Part shown: piece by piece, positions 25,732 to 34,677 of the stretch
Numbering within the stretch: the stretch's first letter is position 1
Layout: the number at the start of each line of letters is the position of its first letter
NCBI RefSeq assembly: GCF_052216985.1
Contig: NZ_JBQOUY010000012.1
Span: 1 to 64,000, forward strand
Length of the DNA: 64,000 nt
Origin: Acidaminococcus fermentans_A
GTDB taxonomy: Bacteria > Bacillota > Negativicutes > Acidaminococcales > Acidaminococcaceae
Reading direction: 5' to 3'
Notes under the pieces: model-generated
What the model was told of the DNA's origin: nothing
What the model saw: the letters and a program-made list of their open reading frames with translations, nothing else
Databases searched by the model: none
Made by a program: the position numbers and the translations under genes

Positions 25732-26271
25732 TTAAATCTCTGCCAACTGCTTCTTTTCCCATGCCAGCTTCTGGGTTTCCCGCTGGATGGCTTCCTGCAG
25801 GATCAAGGCGTGGCCCCAGTCTTTTTCCTGGGCTTTTTGGGTGGAAAACAGCAGCTGCCAGCGGAGTCGGAGGTGAGCCAAGTGCTCTTCGTGGCGGCGG
25901 ATGTCTGCCTGGAACAGCTGACGAAGCTGGGGATCCTTCCGGCTGCGGATCAGATACAGCTTCATGGTGAATTCATCCCGGGTGGGCATCATATCTCCCA
26001 AAGGCTGAACCAGCCATTCCTGGAGCCGTTTTTCGCCGGTTGGGGCCAGGCGGTAGTATTTTTTCTGGAGCTTTGTGCCCACGGTGCCGGTATAGCTGGT
26101 AATCTGCCCGCTTTCTTCCAGTTTCCGGAGTTCCGGATACACCTGGCTGTGCCGGGCACACCAGAAATCCCCCACTTCCTGTTCAAAGAGTTTCTTGATG
26201 TCGTAACCGGTCAGGTCTTGTTTGGCCAAAAGGCCTAGCAGCACATACCGGAGTGTGTTTTCTTTTGCCAT
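25732..26271 (-). CDS. PadR-family transcriptional regulator
   Basis: The 179-residue regulator has an N-terminal winged helix (LRYVLLGLLAKQDLTGYDIKKLFEQ) and the PadR/Vir C-terminal helical domain used for dimerisation and ligand sensing. It is divergent from an esterase/dioxygenase operon, and two ATGT-N8-ACAT-type palindromes lie in the gap. PadR proteins usually repress neighbouring detoxification genes and respond to phenolics or drugs. The inducer is unknown here. Confidence 0.92.
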   Translation of the reverse strand: MAKENTLRYVLLGLLAKQDLTGYDIKKLFEQEVGDFWCARHSQVYPELRKLEESGQITSYTGTVGTKLQKKYYRLAPTGEKRLQEWLVQPLGDMMPTRDEFTMKLYLIRSRKDPQLRQLFQADIRRHEEHLAHLRLRWQLLFSTQKAQEKDWGHALILQEAIQRETQKLAWEKKQLAEI

Positions 26272-26295
26272 GGAACCGCTCCTTTCTCTGGATGT

Positions 26296-26326
26296 ATTAT
26301 ATCATAGAATAAATTTGAACTGTAAA
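26296..26326 (-). promoter_or_regulatory. Possible padR-type gene promoter
   Basis: On the minus strand TATAAT (26296-26301) is preceded at 19 bases by TTTACA (26321-26326). The spacing is long. The -35 overlaps the proximal operator, consistent with autoregulation. Confidence 0.45.
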
Positions 26327-26335
26327 TATTGACAG
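26320..26335. promoter_or_regulatory. PadR operator candidate 1
   Basis: CTGT-AAATATTG-ACAG is a near-palindrome with the ATGT-N8-ACAT spacing of PadR sites. It overlaps the -35 boxes of both divergent promoters. Confidence 0.6.
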
Positions 26336-26357
26336 TATATCTGGTCCGTGCTACACT
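26329..26357 (+). promoter_or_regulatory. Promoter of the esterase-dioxygenase operon
   Basis: TTGACA (26329-26334), a 17-base spacer and TACACT (26352-26357). Confidence 0.8.
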
Positions 26358-26374
26358 CATGGCAACAGACGAAT

Positions 26375-26390
26375 ATGTAAATATTTACAT
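26375..26390. promoter_or_regulatory. PadR operator candidate 2 (perfect palindrome)
   Basis: ATGTAAATATTTACAT is a perfect 16-base palindrome of the PadR/LmrR form ATGT-N8-ACAT. It lies just after the expected transcription start of the operon, a typical repressor position. Confidence 0.75.
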
Positions 26391-26445
26391 CTTTTTTGGA
26401 TTCTGATGAACGGAAGGCTGTTTGATCAAGCAGGAGGTTATTGCC

Positions 26446-27429
26446 ATGGAAATCAATGGAAAAATGAGCCGGCTGGTACTGTCCAGTTTGCTTTTGTTGG
26501 GCATGACGGGATTTTCCGGGGCAGAAGCGGCGGAACATTATCCTAGTAAGACTCTGGACGTGACTCCGGTGAAAACGGAAGTGAAGCAAATTTCCGGAGT
26601 GGTCTATGAACAGGTACCCAGCCGGGGCTATCCCAATGTGCCCATGGCCATGGATCTGCTCCAGCCTCAGAAAAAGACTCCCATGCCGGCCATTGTCTTT
26701 GTGACCGGGGGCGGGTTTATCAACGCCAATAAGGACAATGGGGTCCAGCTGCGGAATTACCTGGCGGAAAAAGGCTATGTGGTGGCCAGCATCACCTATC
26801 GGGTGGCTCCTACCGCCCGGTTCCCGGAACCCTTGGAAGACGTAAAGGCTTCCATCCGGTATCTTCGGGCTCATGCGGACCAATGGAACATCGACAAAAA
26901 CCGGATTGGCATCGTGGGAGGCAGTGCCGGTGGCTATCTGTCCGCTTTTGCAGGGACTACCAGCGGTACCCGGACCTTTGACAAGGGAGAAAACCTCCAG
27001 GAATCCAGCCAGGTGAACTGTGCCGTGGATCTCTATGGTCTGTCGGACTTGAGCCGGGTGGGCATGGACTACAGCCCGGAAAACCAGAAACGGCACCAGT
27101 CCGCCGGGGCCACGGAAGCCCTGTGGGTCAACGGCAGCCCGGTGTTCGGCGGGAAGGACGGAGGGGTCCTGGCCGATCCCAAAGCTACGGAGGCCGCCAA
27201 CCCCATTGCCTACATCGGGAAAAACAGTGCGCCCATGCTGCTGATGCACGGGACGGCGGACAAGGTGGTGTCCCCGGGCCAGACGGACCTGCTGTACCAG
27301 GCCCTGAAAGCCAAGGGGGTGCCGGCGGAACGGTACGAGGTTGCCGGGGCTGCCCATGGCGGCGTATACTGGGTCCAGGATAAGGTACTCCATGTCATTG
27401 GGGATTTCTTTGACCGGTATCTGAAATAA
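26446..27429 (+). CDS. Exported alpha/beta hydrolase (esterase-like)
   Basis: The 327-residue protein has a signal peptide (about 1-27, ending SGAEAAE) and an alpha/beta-hydrolase domain. The oxyanion region is VFVTGGGFINAN. The nucleophile elbow is GIVGGSAGG with Ser160. The acid is in LMHGTADKVVSPG and the His in GAAHGGVYW. It resembles BD-FAE/feruloyl-esterase-like carboxylesterases. It is the first gene of the PadR-facing operon; a periplasmic esterase releasing aromatic acids would fit, but that is inference. Start supported by AGGAGG. Confidence 0.87.
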   Translation: MEINGKMSRLVLSSLLLLGMTGFSGAEAAEHYPSKTLDVTPVKTEVKQISGVVYEQVPSRGYPNVPMAMDLLQPQKKTPMPAIVFVTGGGFINANKDNGVQLRNYLAEKGYVVASITYRVAPTARFPEPLEDVKASIRYLRAHADQWNIDKNRIGIVGGSAGGYLSAFAGTTSGTRTFDKGENLQESSQVNCAVDLYGLSDLSRVGMDYSPENQKRHQSAGATEALWVNGSPVFGGKDGGVLADPKATEAANPIAYIGKNSAPMLLMHGTADKVVSPGQTDLLYQALKAKGVPAERYEVAGAAHGGVYWVQDKVLHVIGDFFDRYLK

Positions 27430-27442
27430 CAGGAGGAAAAAC

Positions 27443-28234
27443 ATGGAAGAAAAGAAAATCTTGCCGGTGGTGTTTTCCGGCCACGGCAGTCCCATGATTG
27501 CCCTGGAACACAATGCAATCACAGAAGGGATGGACCGGATCGGCCGGGCGGTGGAAAGCCAGTTTGGCCGGCCCAAGGCCATCTTGATGGTATCCGCTCA
27601 CTGGTATACCCACGGGACCTTTGTCCAGAGCGCCCCGGAACCCCGGCAGGTCTACGATATGTACGGGTTCCCCAAGGAATTGTATGAAGTGAAGTATCCC
27701 GCCAAAGGAGATGGAGAACTGACCCGAAAGGTGCAGGCTCTGCTAGGCTCTGCCGTGGCCGTCAATGACGACTGGGGCATTGACCACGGGGCCTGGACGG
27801 TGCTGGTCCACATGTTCCCCAAGGCCGACATTCCGGTGGTCCAGCTGTCTGTGGACGGGGACATTTCCCATGCGGAGGAATTTGCCCTGGGACAGAAACT
27901 GGCCGCTCTCCGGAAAGAAGGATATCTGATCCTGGGCAGCGGGAATGTGGTACACAATCTCCGGAAAGTGGAATGGGAGAATGCAGGAGGTTCCGCCGCC
28001 ACCCTCCGGTTCAACGACTATATCACGGAAGCAGTGCTCCAGGGAGACACGGCTAAGGTAATCGGGTTCGAATCCCATCCGGATGCAGGGTACGCCGTAC
28101 CCACCCCGGATCATTACCTGCCACTCCTGGTATGCCTGGGAGCCGCCGGCACGGACCGGGCCCAGGTGTTCAACAAAATCTGCAACCTGGGATACATGGC
28201 TATGACCGGATATGCCTGGGGGATGAAGGGATAA
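27443..28234 (+). CDS. DODA-type class III extradiol dioxygenase
   Basis: The 263-residue protein belongs to the LigB/DODA family (YgiD-like 4,5-DOPA extradiol dioxygenase). Metal-ligand histidines are recognisable in FSGHGSPM, SAHWYTHG and WGIDHGAWTVL, and a catalytic His in SGNVVHNLR. These enzymes cleave catechols using Fe(II) and O2, or are Zn enzymes in plant-type relatives. The gene follows the esterase by 13 bases with its own AGGAGG. An O2-dependent ring cleaver is unexpected in a likely anaerobe. Confidence 0.88.
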   Translation: MEEKKILPVVFSGHGSPMIALEHNAITEGMDRIGRAVESQFGRPKAILMVSAHWYTHGTFVQSAPEPRQVYDMYGFPKELYEVKYPAKGDGELTRKVQALLGSAVAVNDDWGIDHGAWTVLVHMFPKADIPVVQLSVDGDISHAEEFALGQKLAALRKEGYLILGSGNVVHNLRKVEWENAGGSAATLRFNDYITEAVLQGDTAKVIGFESHPDAGYAVPTPDHYLPLLVCLGAAGTDRAQVFNKICNLGYMAMTGYAWGMKG

Positions 28235-28246
28235 GAGTGAAGAGAG

Positions 28247-28281
28247 GGGTGTTGCGCGCAACGTGCAACACCCCTTCTTTT
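28247..28281 (+). terminator. Rho-independent terminator (GGGGTGTTGC family)
   Basis: The stem GGGGTGTTGC.../...GTGCAACACCCC is followed by TTCTTTT just after the dioxygenase stop. Its stem matches the outer hairpins of the nested-palindrome modules. Confidence 0.85.
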
Positions 28282-28400
28282 ATCCCACATAATAATCGAT
28301 AAAAATTATCTAAAAATGACTTGTATTATTTTTAAAAGTATCGTATAATATGGTTAACTGTAAACGATAAAAATACATTTAGACAATTAAAGGAGGATCG

Positions 28401-29798
28401 ATGATGGCTTATCAGACTATTTATCCGTATACCAATGAAGTGCTCCGTACCTATGAGAGTCTGTCCGATGCCGGGGTGGAAGAAGCCCTGGAACGGGCCT
28501 ATGGACAATATCAGGCCTGGCAGAAAGACAATGATGTGGAAGGCCGGAAAGCTATCCTGCGCCAGGTGGCTGCCCTGCTCCGGCGGGATCTGGACCGGTA
28601 TGCAGAAATTATGACCAAAGACATGGGGAAACTGTTTGTGGAAGCCCAGGGAGAAGTGGCGCTCTGTGCTGCCATCGCTGAATATTATGCGGACCAGGCT
28701 GATGGATTCCTGGCCCGGGAACCGGTGGAAACCCCGGCTGGCAAAGCCTATATCCTGAAACAGGCACGGGGCGTGATCATGGCGGTGGAACCCTGGAATT
28801 TCCCCTTCTACCAGGTGATGCGGGTGTTCGCCCCCAACTTCATCATCGGGAACCCGCTGCTGCTGAAACATGCCTCCAACTGCCCTGGATCCGCACTGGC
28901 TTTTGAGGCATTGGTCCGGGAAGCCGGGGCTCCAAAAGGGGCTTTCCAGAACCTGTTTGCCAGCTATGATCAGGTTTCTCGGATTATCGAAGATCCTCGG
29001 GTGGCCGGAGCCTGCCTGACCGGGTCGGAACGGGGCGGTTCTTCCGTGGCGGAACATGCTGGAAAGGCATTGAAGCCTTCTTCCCTGGAACTGGGAGGCA
29101 ATGATGCCTTCATCGTCCTGGATGATGCGGACATGGACGAAGTGAAATCCCAGCTGTTCGCCGCCCGGCTGTACAATGCGGGCCAGGTCTGCGTCTCTTC
29201 CAAACGGTTCATCGTGACGGAAAAGAACTATGACCGGTTCCTTCAGGATCTGACGGAAGTCTTTGCATCCGCTCAATGGGGGGATCCCATGGATCCGGCC
29301 ACCACACTGGCACCCCTGTCCTCCGCCACGGCCAAGCGGGATGTGCTGGCGGCCATCAATCAGGCTGTCCAGGCCGGCGCCCGGGTGGTGTACGGGCACC
29401 AGCCCATCGAGAGCCCCGGTTACTTCGTGATGCCCACCATCCTGACCGATGTGACGAAGGACAATCCTCTGTACAACAAAGAAGTCTTTGGTCCGGTGGG
29501 TGTGGTGTACAAAGTCCGGGATGAAGAGGAAGCCATTGCCCTGGCCAACGATTCCAGCTATGGGTTGGGGAATACGGTGTTCAGCAGCGATATGGACCAT
29601 GCCGGCCGGGTGGCGGCCCGGATCGAAACCGGGATGAGCTTCATCAACCATGGCTGGACCTCCCTGCCGGAACTGCCTTTCGGCGGTGTGAAGAATTCCG
29701 GTTACGGACACGAACTGTCTCGGAGCGGGTTCGACACCTTCGTGAACCAGCATCTGGTATTCATTCCCCAGGCCGTATGGGAACGGCACGGGAAGTAA
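28401..29798 (+). CDS. NAD(P)-dependent aldehyde dehydrogenase (succinate-semialdehyde dehydrogenase-like)
   Basis: The 465-residue ALDH superfamily enzyme has substrate/cofactor motifs PWNFPFYQVMR, the catalytic Glu in SLELGGND and catalytic Cys264 in YNAGQVCVSSKRF. The C-terminal FGGVKNSGYGHELS is typical of succinate-semialdehyde dehydrogenases of the GabD/Sad type. Adjacent ATG codons (28401, 28404) both fit the AGGAGG site. Single gene, closed by a terminator. Confidence 0.9.
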   Translation: MMAYQTIYPYTNEVLRTYESLSDAGVEEALERAYGQYQAWQKDNDVEGRKAILRQVAALLRRDLDRYAEIMTKDMGKLFVEAQGEVALCAAIAEYYADQADGFLAREPVETPAGKAYILKQARGVIMAVEPWNFPFYQVMRVFAPNFIIGNPLLLKHASNCPGSALAFEALVREAGAPKGAFQNLFASYDQVSRIIEDPRVAGACLTGSERGGSSVAEHAGKALKPSSLELGGNDAFIVLDDADMDEVKSQLFAARLYNAGQVCVSSKRFIVTEKNYDRFLQDLTEVFASAQWGDPMDPATTLAPLSSATAKRDVLAAINQAVQAGARVVYGHQPIESPGYFVMPTILTDVTKDNPLYNKEVFGPVGVVYKVRDEEEAIALANDSSYGLGNTVFSSDMDHAGRVAARIETGMSFINHGWTSLPELPFGGVKNSGYGHELSRSGFDTFVNQHLVFIPQAVWERHGK

Positions 29799-29802
29799 AA
29801 GC

Positions 29803-29842
29803 CAAAAGGGGCTGCTGCGTGAGCAACAGCCCCTTCTTTTTT
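29803..29842. terminator. Terminator after aldehyde dehydrogenase
   Basis: AAAAGGGGCTGCTGC and GCAACAGCCCC arms are followed by TTCTTTTTTT. It is another hairpin with the GGGGCTG(T/C)TGC stem and lies between convergent genes. Confidence 0.85.
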
Positions 29843-31083
29843 TATGCCCAATCCCCGTTGATGAACACGGGCACCTTTGTCCCGTCTTTCCGGATCCCGG
29901 TGATGGTGAGATCTGGGCTGCCCACCATGAAGTCTACGTGGATCATGGAATCGTTGAGTCCGGCTTTTTTCAGGCCTTCTTCGTCCATTTCCGCTCCTTT
30001 TTCCACACAGGTGGGGTAGGCGTCCCCCAGGGCCAGGTGGCAGGAGGCGTTTTCATCCAGGAGGGTTTCGTAGAAAACCGTATCCATCAGGGAAATGGGA
30101 GAATGGTAGGGGATGAGGGCCACTTCTCCCAGCCGGCAGGCACCGTCATCCATTTTCAGCAGGTCTTTCAGGACTTCTTCTCCCTTTTCCGCCGTGGCTT
30201 CTACAACTTTTCCGCTTTTAAAGGTGAGACGGAAATTTTCAATGAGGTTCCCGCTGTACACCAGGGGACGGGTGCTGTACACAACCCCGTCTACCCGGTC
30301 CGCCTGAGGCGCGGAATACACTTCTTCCGTAGGGATGTTGGCGTTGAACAGGAAGCCCCGGGCGGTGCTCTCAGCCCCACCCTGCCAGATGTGGCGGTCC
30401 GGCAGGCCCACAGTGAGATGGGTGCCCTGGCTGTTTTCATATTCCAGGGCAGTGAACTGCTGGGCCGTCAGCCATTCCCGGCGCTGCTTCAGTTCCGCCA
30501 GATGCTTGTCCCAGTCGGCCAAAGGATCTTCGCCCAGACACCGGGCCGCATCCAGCAGCCGGATCCACAGCCTGTCCATGCCTTCCTGTTCCGGCAGCGC
30601 CGGGTACAGCAGCTTGGCCCACACCGCACTGGGGACGGCGGCCACCAGCCAGTTGGTCTTGGAAGCCATCATCCCGTCGGAATATTCCTTCACCGCCTGG
30701 TGGAAAGCCTTCTGCCAGGCCATGATCTTTTTCCGGTCGATGCCCTTCATGGCGTAGGGATCGGCGGAGATCAGGCTCAGGAAAGCGGCACCCTTCCGGT
30801 AATAATCCAGATTGAATCCACTGCGCCAGTGGGGGACAACTTCGAACTTGTCCTGGGTTTCATACTCATACCGGAGCCGGGTGGTCCCGTTGCAGTACCA
30901 GTTGAACACCACCTGGGCAGCCCCGGCCTTATAGGCTTCTTCCGTCAGTAGGGTGGCGAACCGGCTGGCTTCCACCGGGGCATTGATCACCAGGATCTGG
31001 TCCTTCTGGAGGCAGATCCCTTTTTGCAGCAGGACCCGGGCGTACAGGGGCAGCTGTCGGGTCAGGGTTTCTTGTATATCCAT
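29842..31083 (-). CDS. M29-family aminopeptidase (AmpS/PepS-like)
   Basis: The 413-residue protein belongs to the thermophilic metalloaminopeptidase family M29. Typical segments are GICLQKDQILVINAPVEA, ENSQGTHLTVGLPDRH, the metal-ligand Glu in NIPTEEVYSAP, and the end HVDFMVGSPDLTITG. It releases N-terminal residues from short peptides in the cytoplasm. I chose ATG 31083, eight bases after AAGGAG; the GTG at 31092 lies inside that site. Confidence 0.92.
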   Translation of the reverse strand: MDIQETLTRQLPLYARVLLQKGICLQKDQILVINAPVEASRFATLLTEEAYKAGAAQVVFNWYCNGTTRLRYEYETQDKFEVVPHWRSGFNLDYYRKGAAFLSLISADPYAMKGIDRKKIMAWQKAFHQAVKEYSDGMMASKTNWLVAAVPSAVWAKLLYPALPEQEGMDRLWIRLLDAARCLGEDPLADWDKHLAELKQRREWLTAQQFTALEYENSQGTHLTVGLPDRHIWQGGAESTARGFLFNANIPTEEVYSAPQADRVDGVVYSTRPLVYSGNLIENFRLTFKSGKVVEATAEKGEEVLKDLLKMDDGACRLGEVALIPYHSPISLMDTVFYETLLDENASCHLALGDAYPTCVEKGAEMDEEGLKKAGLNDSMIHVDFMVGSPDLTITGIRKDGTKVPVFINGDWA

Positions 31084-31092
31084 GGAAATCAC

Positions 31093-31398
31093 TCCTTTTT
31101 AGACTGTTTTTTATTATACAGGAAAACATGGGAAGGAAAAAGCAGGAAGAGGCTTTTTTGCGATTTCCCTGTATCATACGTTACAAAATTATCAAAGAAT
31201 GGAACAAAGAAGATTGTAATAGACGAAAATAAGAAAAGTTTTTGTTACAAAATCGAATACAGTATAGTATAATGTTTTTATAGTGTTTCAGCAGGGATTT
31301 TTTTCTTTTTGTTGAAATACTATATAGGTTACTGCTCTTTATCCTTTTCTTACCAATCTGGAAGGCATCTGCCTTCCCTGCGCAAAGGTGGTGATACC
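31093..31398 (+). promoter_or_regulatory. Promoter and leader of the V/A-ATPase operon
   Basis: An AT-rich gap of about 300 bases without a gene. TTACAA (31245-31250), a 17-base spacer and TATAAT (31268-31273) form a likely promoter. The leader is about 120 bases with no clear hairpin. Confidence 0.65.
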
Positions 31399-31710
31399 AT
31401 GTCCATGCTGGAAGACATCAAAAATGCCGAGCAGAAGGCGGATGACCTGAAGAAACAGGCCACTCTGGAAGCCCGGAATACGGTACGGGACGCCCAGGCG
31501 GAAGCCCACAAAGAGGCGGAAGCCCTGATTGCGGAAGCCCGGAAACAGGCTGCTGCAGCCATTGCCCAGGCGGAAGCCCAGGCTAAACAGGAAGCCGATG
31601 CCCTGGTGGCGGAAAACCGGAAACGGGATGAGGCCCAGGCGGCGGAAGCCCGGAAGAATCTGGATGCGGCGGTCCAGTATATTATGAAGAAGGTCGTGAT
31701 CGAATGTTAG
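31399..31710 (+). CDS. V/A-type ATPase peripheral stalk subunit G/H
   Basis: The 103-residue, almost wholly alpha-helical and Ala/Glu/Lys/Gln-rich coiled coil (MSMLEDIKNAEQKADDLKKQ) occupies the AhaH/NtpG position of the operon. It pairs with subunit E as the peripheral stalk. AAGGTGGTG precedes ATG 31399; the longer frame upstream has no support. The end overlaps subunit I. Confidence 0.85.
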   Translation: MSMLEDIKNAEQKADDLKKQATLEARNTVRDAQAEAHKEAEALIAEARKQAAAAIAQAEAQAKQEADALVAENRKRDEAQAAEARKNLDAAVQYIMKKVVIEC

Positions 31711-33560
31711 TCCCTATGCAAAAACTGACCCTCTACGCCCTGAAAGCCGATCGCGATGCCCTGCTCCTGGCACTCCAGAAGGACGGGAGTGTGATGCTGG
31801 AACCGGAAGCGGGAAGCAAGGCCCTTCCCGGATCAGAAAAAGTCAGTGCCCAGCTGGATAAAACCGGTCAGGTACTCCAGTTCCTGGTCCAGAATGGAGC
31901 CAAGAATCCCCTGTTCCCCCAGAAGGAAGCCATTTCCTATGGGAATTTCCTGAAAGAAAGCCAGGAAGGCCGGAAACTGACGGAGGAATTGGATACCACT
32001 GCCAGTAAGATCGCTTCCCTGGAAAGTGAAGCGGCGGCCCTCCGGACCCAGGCAGAAAGCCTGGATCCCTGGCTGAAGCTGGATATTCCCCTGGAACAGC
32101 TGAGCTTTACAGAAACCACTCGCTGCCATGTGGGGTTCCTGCCGGAAAAGGAACTGCCGGAATTCCAGAAGGCCATTGGCGGCCTCCTGGCGGATGTGAG
32201 CCTGTACGGGGTGACCCAGGACGGGCAGGCAATGGTGGTGCTGGCTTATGAAGCCGCTGAAAATGAGGTGAAGCACCTGCTGAAGGAACATGATTTCAGC
32301 GAGGCGGTGCTACCCAAGCGCAGCGGCCTGGCGGCGGATGTCCGGAAGGAACTGCTCCAAGAAGCGGAAGAAAAAGAAGGGCGGATCAATCGGCTGAGAC
32401 AGGAAACCCGGGAAAGCCTCCCTCAGAAACAGCAGGTAGAGCTGTACTACGACCAGCTAAGTGCTGCCCATGACCGTCTACAGAACGGCGGAGTGGAAAC
32501 CGTCAGTGCCTTCAAGGTACAGGGATGGGTGCGGAAAGACCGGAGCCAGCGGGTGGAAAAAGTGGTCCAAAGCGTCACCGACGCTTATCAGCTGGCTTTT
32601 GCAGATCCGGCAGAAGGGGAAATCCCCCCTACGGTCCTAAAAAACAGCAAGCTGGTGGAACCTTACGAGAGCGTAGTGGAACTGTATTCCCTGCCCAAAG
32701 CTGGTTCCATCGATCCGGATCTGGTCATGGCTCCGTTCCATTTCATCTTTTTCGGCATGATGCTGTCCGATGCAGGCTACGGCCTGGTGCTTACGGTGAT
32801 GCTGTATTTTGCCCTGAAGAAATTCCGGCCCACTGGATTTGCCCGGCAACTGGCCATGGTGATATTCTTTGGCAGCATCTCTACCGTTATCTGGGGTGCC
32901 ATGTTCGGCGGCTGGTTCGGCCTGGAATGGCAGCCTCTGCTGTTCGTCCCCATGAAGGAACCTCTAAAGATGCTGGCCCTGTGCTTCGGCCTGGGAGCCA
33001 TCCATCTAGTGGCCGGCATGCTGGTAAAAATCTGGATGCTGCTCCGGGATGGGGATGTGATGGGAGCGGTCTGTGACCAGATCAGCTGGCTCATCATGTT
33101 CTTGGGATTCTTCCTGATGGCGCTGGTGCCGGGGCCTGTGGGCAAGTACCTGGCCTGGCTGGGTGCTGGGATCATCATTCTCTTCGGCGGACGGGAAAAG
33201 AAGGGCATCGTGAACCGTCTCCTGGGCGGTCTCCTGACCCTGTACAATATCAGTGGATATCTGAGCGATCTCTTGAGCTATTCCCGGATCTTTGCCCTGG
33301 GACTGGCTACCGGGGTCATCGCCATGGTCATCAACACGGTGGCCCAGATGCTCTGGAGCGCAGGCCCTGTGGGCATCGTGGCAGCCATTCTAGTGCTTTT
33401 GGCAGGCCATTACTTCAACATCATCATCAACGTGCTGGGTGCCTTCGTGCACAGCAGCCGTCTGCAGTACATCGAATTCTTCGGCAAGTTTTATGAAGCC
33501 GGCGGCCGGGCATTCCTGCCTTTGGCGCTCCGGACCAAGTATACCGACATTACGAAATAA
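31704..33560 (+). CDS. ntpI: V/A-type ATPase membrane subunit I (a-like)
   Basis: The 618-residue subunit has a long cytoplasmic N-terminal half with coiled coils (about 1-330) and a C-terminal membrane half of about seven or eight segments. The essential Arg for ion translocation is likely the one in SYSRIFALGLATG. It forms the stator half-channels next to the K ring. It overlaps the preceding stop by 7 bases; an in-frame ATG four codons later is possible. Confidence 0.93.
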   Translation: MLVPMQKLTLYALKADRDALLLALQKDGSVMLEPEAGSKALPGSEKVSAQLDKTGQVLQFLVQNGAKNPLFPQKEAISYGNFLKESQEGRKLTEELDTTASKIASLESEAAALRTQAESLDPWLKLDIPLEQLSFTETTRCHVGFLPEKELPEFQKAIGGLLADVSLYGVTQDGQAMVVLAYEAAENEVKHLLKEHDFSEAVLPKRSGLAADVRKELLQEAEEKEGRINRLRQETRESLPQKQQVELYYDQLSAAHDRLQNGGVETVSAFKVQGWVRKDRSQRVEKVVQSVTDAYQLAFADPAEGEIPPTVLKNSKLVEPYESVVELYSLPKAGSIDPDLVMAPFHFIFFGMMLSDAGYGLVLTVMLYFALKKFRPTGFARQLAMVIFFGSISTVIWGAMFGGWFGLEWQPLLFVPMKEPLKMLALCFGLGAIHLVAGMLVKIWMLLRDGDVMGAVCDQISWLIMFLGFFLMALVPGPVGKYLAWLGAGIIILFGGREKKGIVNRLLGGLLTLYNISGYLSDLLSYSRIFALGLATGVIAMVINTVAQMLWSAGPVGIVAAILVLLAGHYFNIIINVLGAFVHSSRLQYIEFFGKFYEAGGRAFLPLALRTKYTDITK

Positions 33561-33574
33561 GGGAGGATTTCATT

Positions 33575-34051
33575 ATGATTACTTTAGGAACAGCGCTGGC
33601 ATTTGGCGGGGCAGCAACGGCTGCCGCTCTGGCAGGGGTTGGCAGTGCCATCGGCGTCGGGATCGCCGGGCAGGCGGCTTCCGGTGTGGTCAGCGAAGAC
33701 CCGGATAAGTTCGGTAACGTGCTGGTGCTCCAGGCCCTGCCTGGTACCCAGGGCATTTATGGGCTGCTGATCGCCTTCATCATCATCCTGAACCTGGGGG
33801 TCATCGACGGGAATGTAAAAGATTTGACTACCTTCCAGGGCCTGGCCTATCTGTTTGCCGCACTGCCCATGGGCATCGGCGGCCTGCTGTCCGCCATCTA
33901 TCAAGGGAAAGTGGCTGCTTCCGGTATCTATCTGACTGCCAAACGGCCGGAAGAAACCGGTAAAGGCATCATCCTGACGGCTATGGTAGAAACCTACGCT
34001 GTACTGAGCCTGCTGATTTCCTTCATCATGGTGAACGGGATCAAATTATAA
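33575..34051 (+). CDS. ntpK: V/A-type ATPase rotor ring subunit K with Na+-type ligand set
   Basis: The 158-residue proteolipid has four membrane helices, i.e. the duplicated 16-kDa form. Key ion-binding residues match the Enterococcus hirae sodium site: Leu55, Thr58 and Gln59 in LPGTQG, Gln110 in YQGKVAASG and Glu139 in MVETYAVL. That set strongly suggests Na+ rather than H+ transport. It lies between I and E, as in the NTP operon. Confidence 0.95.
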   Translation: MITLGTALAFGGAATAAALAGVGSAIGVGIAGQAASGVVSEDPDKFGNVLVLQALPGTQGIYGLLIAFIIILNLGVIDGNVKDLTTFQGLAYLFAALPMGIGGLLSAIYQGKVAASGIYLTAKRPEETGKGIILTAMVETYAVLSLLISFIMVNGIKL

Positions 34052-34067
34052 GAAAGGGTGACCCGTC

Positions 34068-34676
34068 GTGTCTGGTGACAAAATCATTCAGAAAATAGAA
34101 GAAGAAGCAAAGCAGGACGCGGCAGCCATCGGAGCAGCGGCTAAGGAAAAAGCCCGGAAGGAAAAGGAACAGATCCTGGCCAAAGCCCAGGAAGAGGTCC
34201 GGGGAATCCAGGCCAAATCCCAGGTGGATGCCAAAGAAGCGGCCGGCCGACTGCAGCTGATCGCGGAACTGCAGAGCCGGAAAGAAAACCTGGCCAGCAA
34301 GCGGAAGGTGCTCCAGGAAGCCTTTGACCGGGCTGCCGGACAGCTGGAAGCCCTGCCCCAGGAACAGTGGGAGAAACTGATCGGGCGGATCGTCCTGGGA
34401 TCGGATCTTACCGGCCGTGAAACGCTGGTGGTACCGGCCAAGGACCGTCCTCGGTATGAAAATGGATTCCTGGCCCGGCTCAATGGAGAGCTGAAGGCCC
34501 AGGGCCGGGAAGGGGCGCTGGCCTTGTCGGACAAAGCAGCGGATTTCGCTGATGGGGTGCTGATCGAAGGGGAAACCTGTGATTATGATGGCTCCTTCGC
34601 TACCCTGCTGGAAGACGTACGGACCGGGGAGGAATACCGCGTGGCAGAGCTCCTGTTTGGCGCGGAGGTGAAGTAA
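34068..34676 (+). CDS. ntpE: V/A-type ATPase peripheral stalk subunit E
   Basis: The 202-residue protein starts at GTG 34068 behind AAAGGGTG. The N-terminal half is a charged helix (IIQKIEEEAKQD onward) and the C-terminal half a small globular domain, as in E subunits. It pairs with G/H to hold the catalytic head. It ends one base before subunit C starts. Confidence 0.92.
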   Translation: MSGDKIIQKIEEEAKQDAAAIGAAAKEKARKEKEQILAKAQEEVRGIQAKSQVDAKEAAGRLQLIAELQSRKENLASKRKVLQEAFDRAAGQLEALPQEQWEKLIGRIVLGSDLTGRETLVVPAKDRPRYENGFLARLNGELKAQGREGALALSDKAADFADGVLIEGETCDYDGSFATLLEDVRTGEEYRVAELLFGAEVK

Positions 34677-34677
34677 G

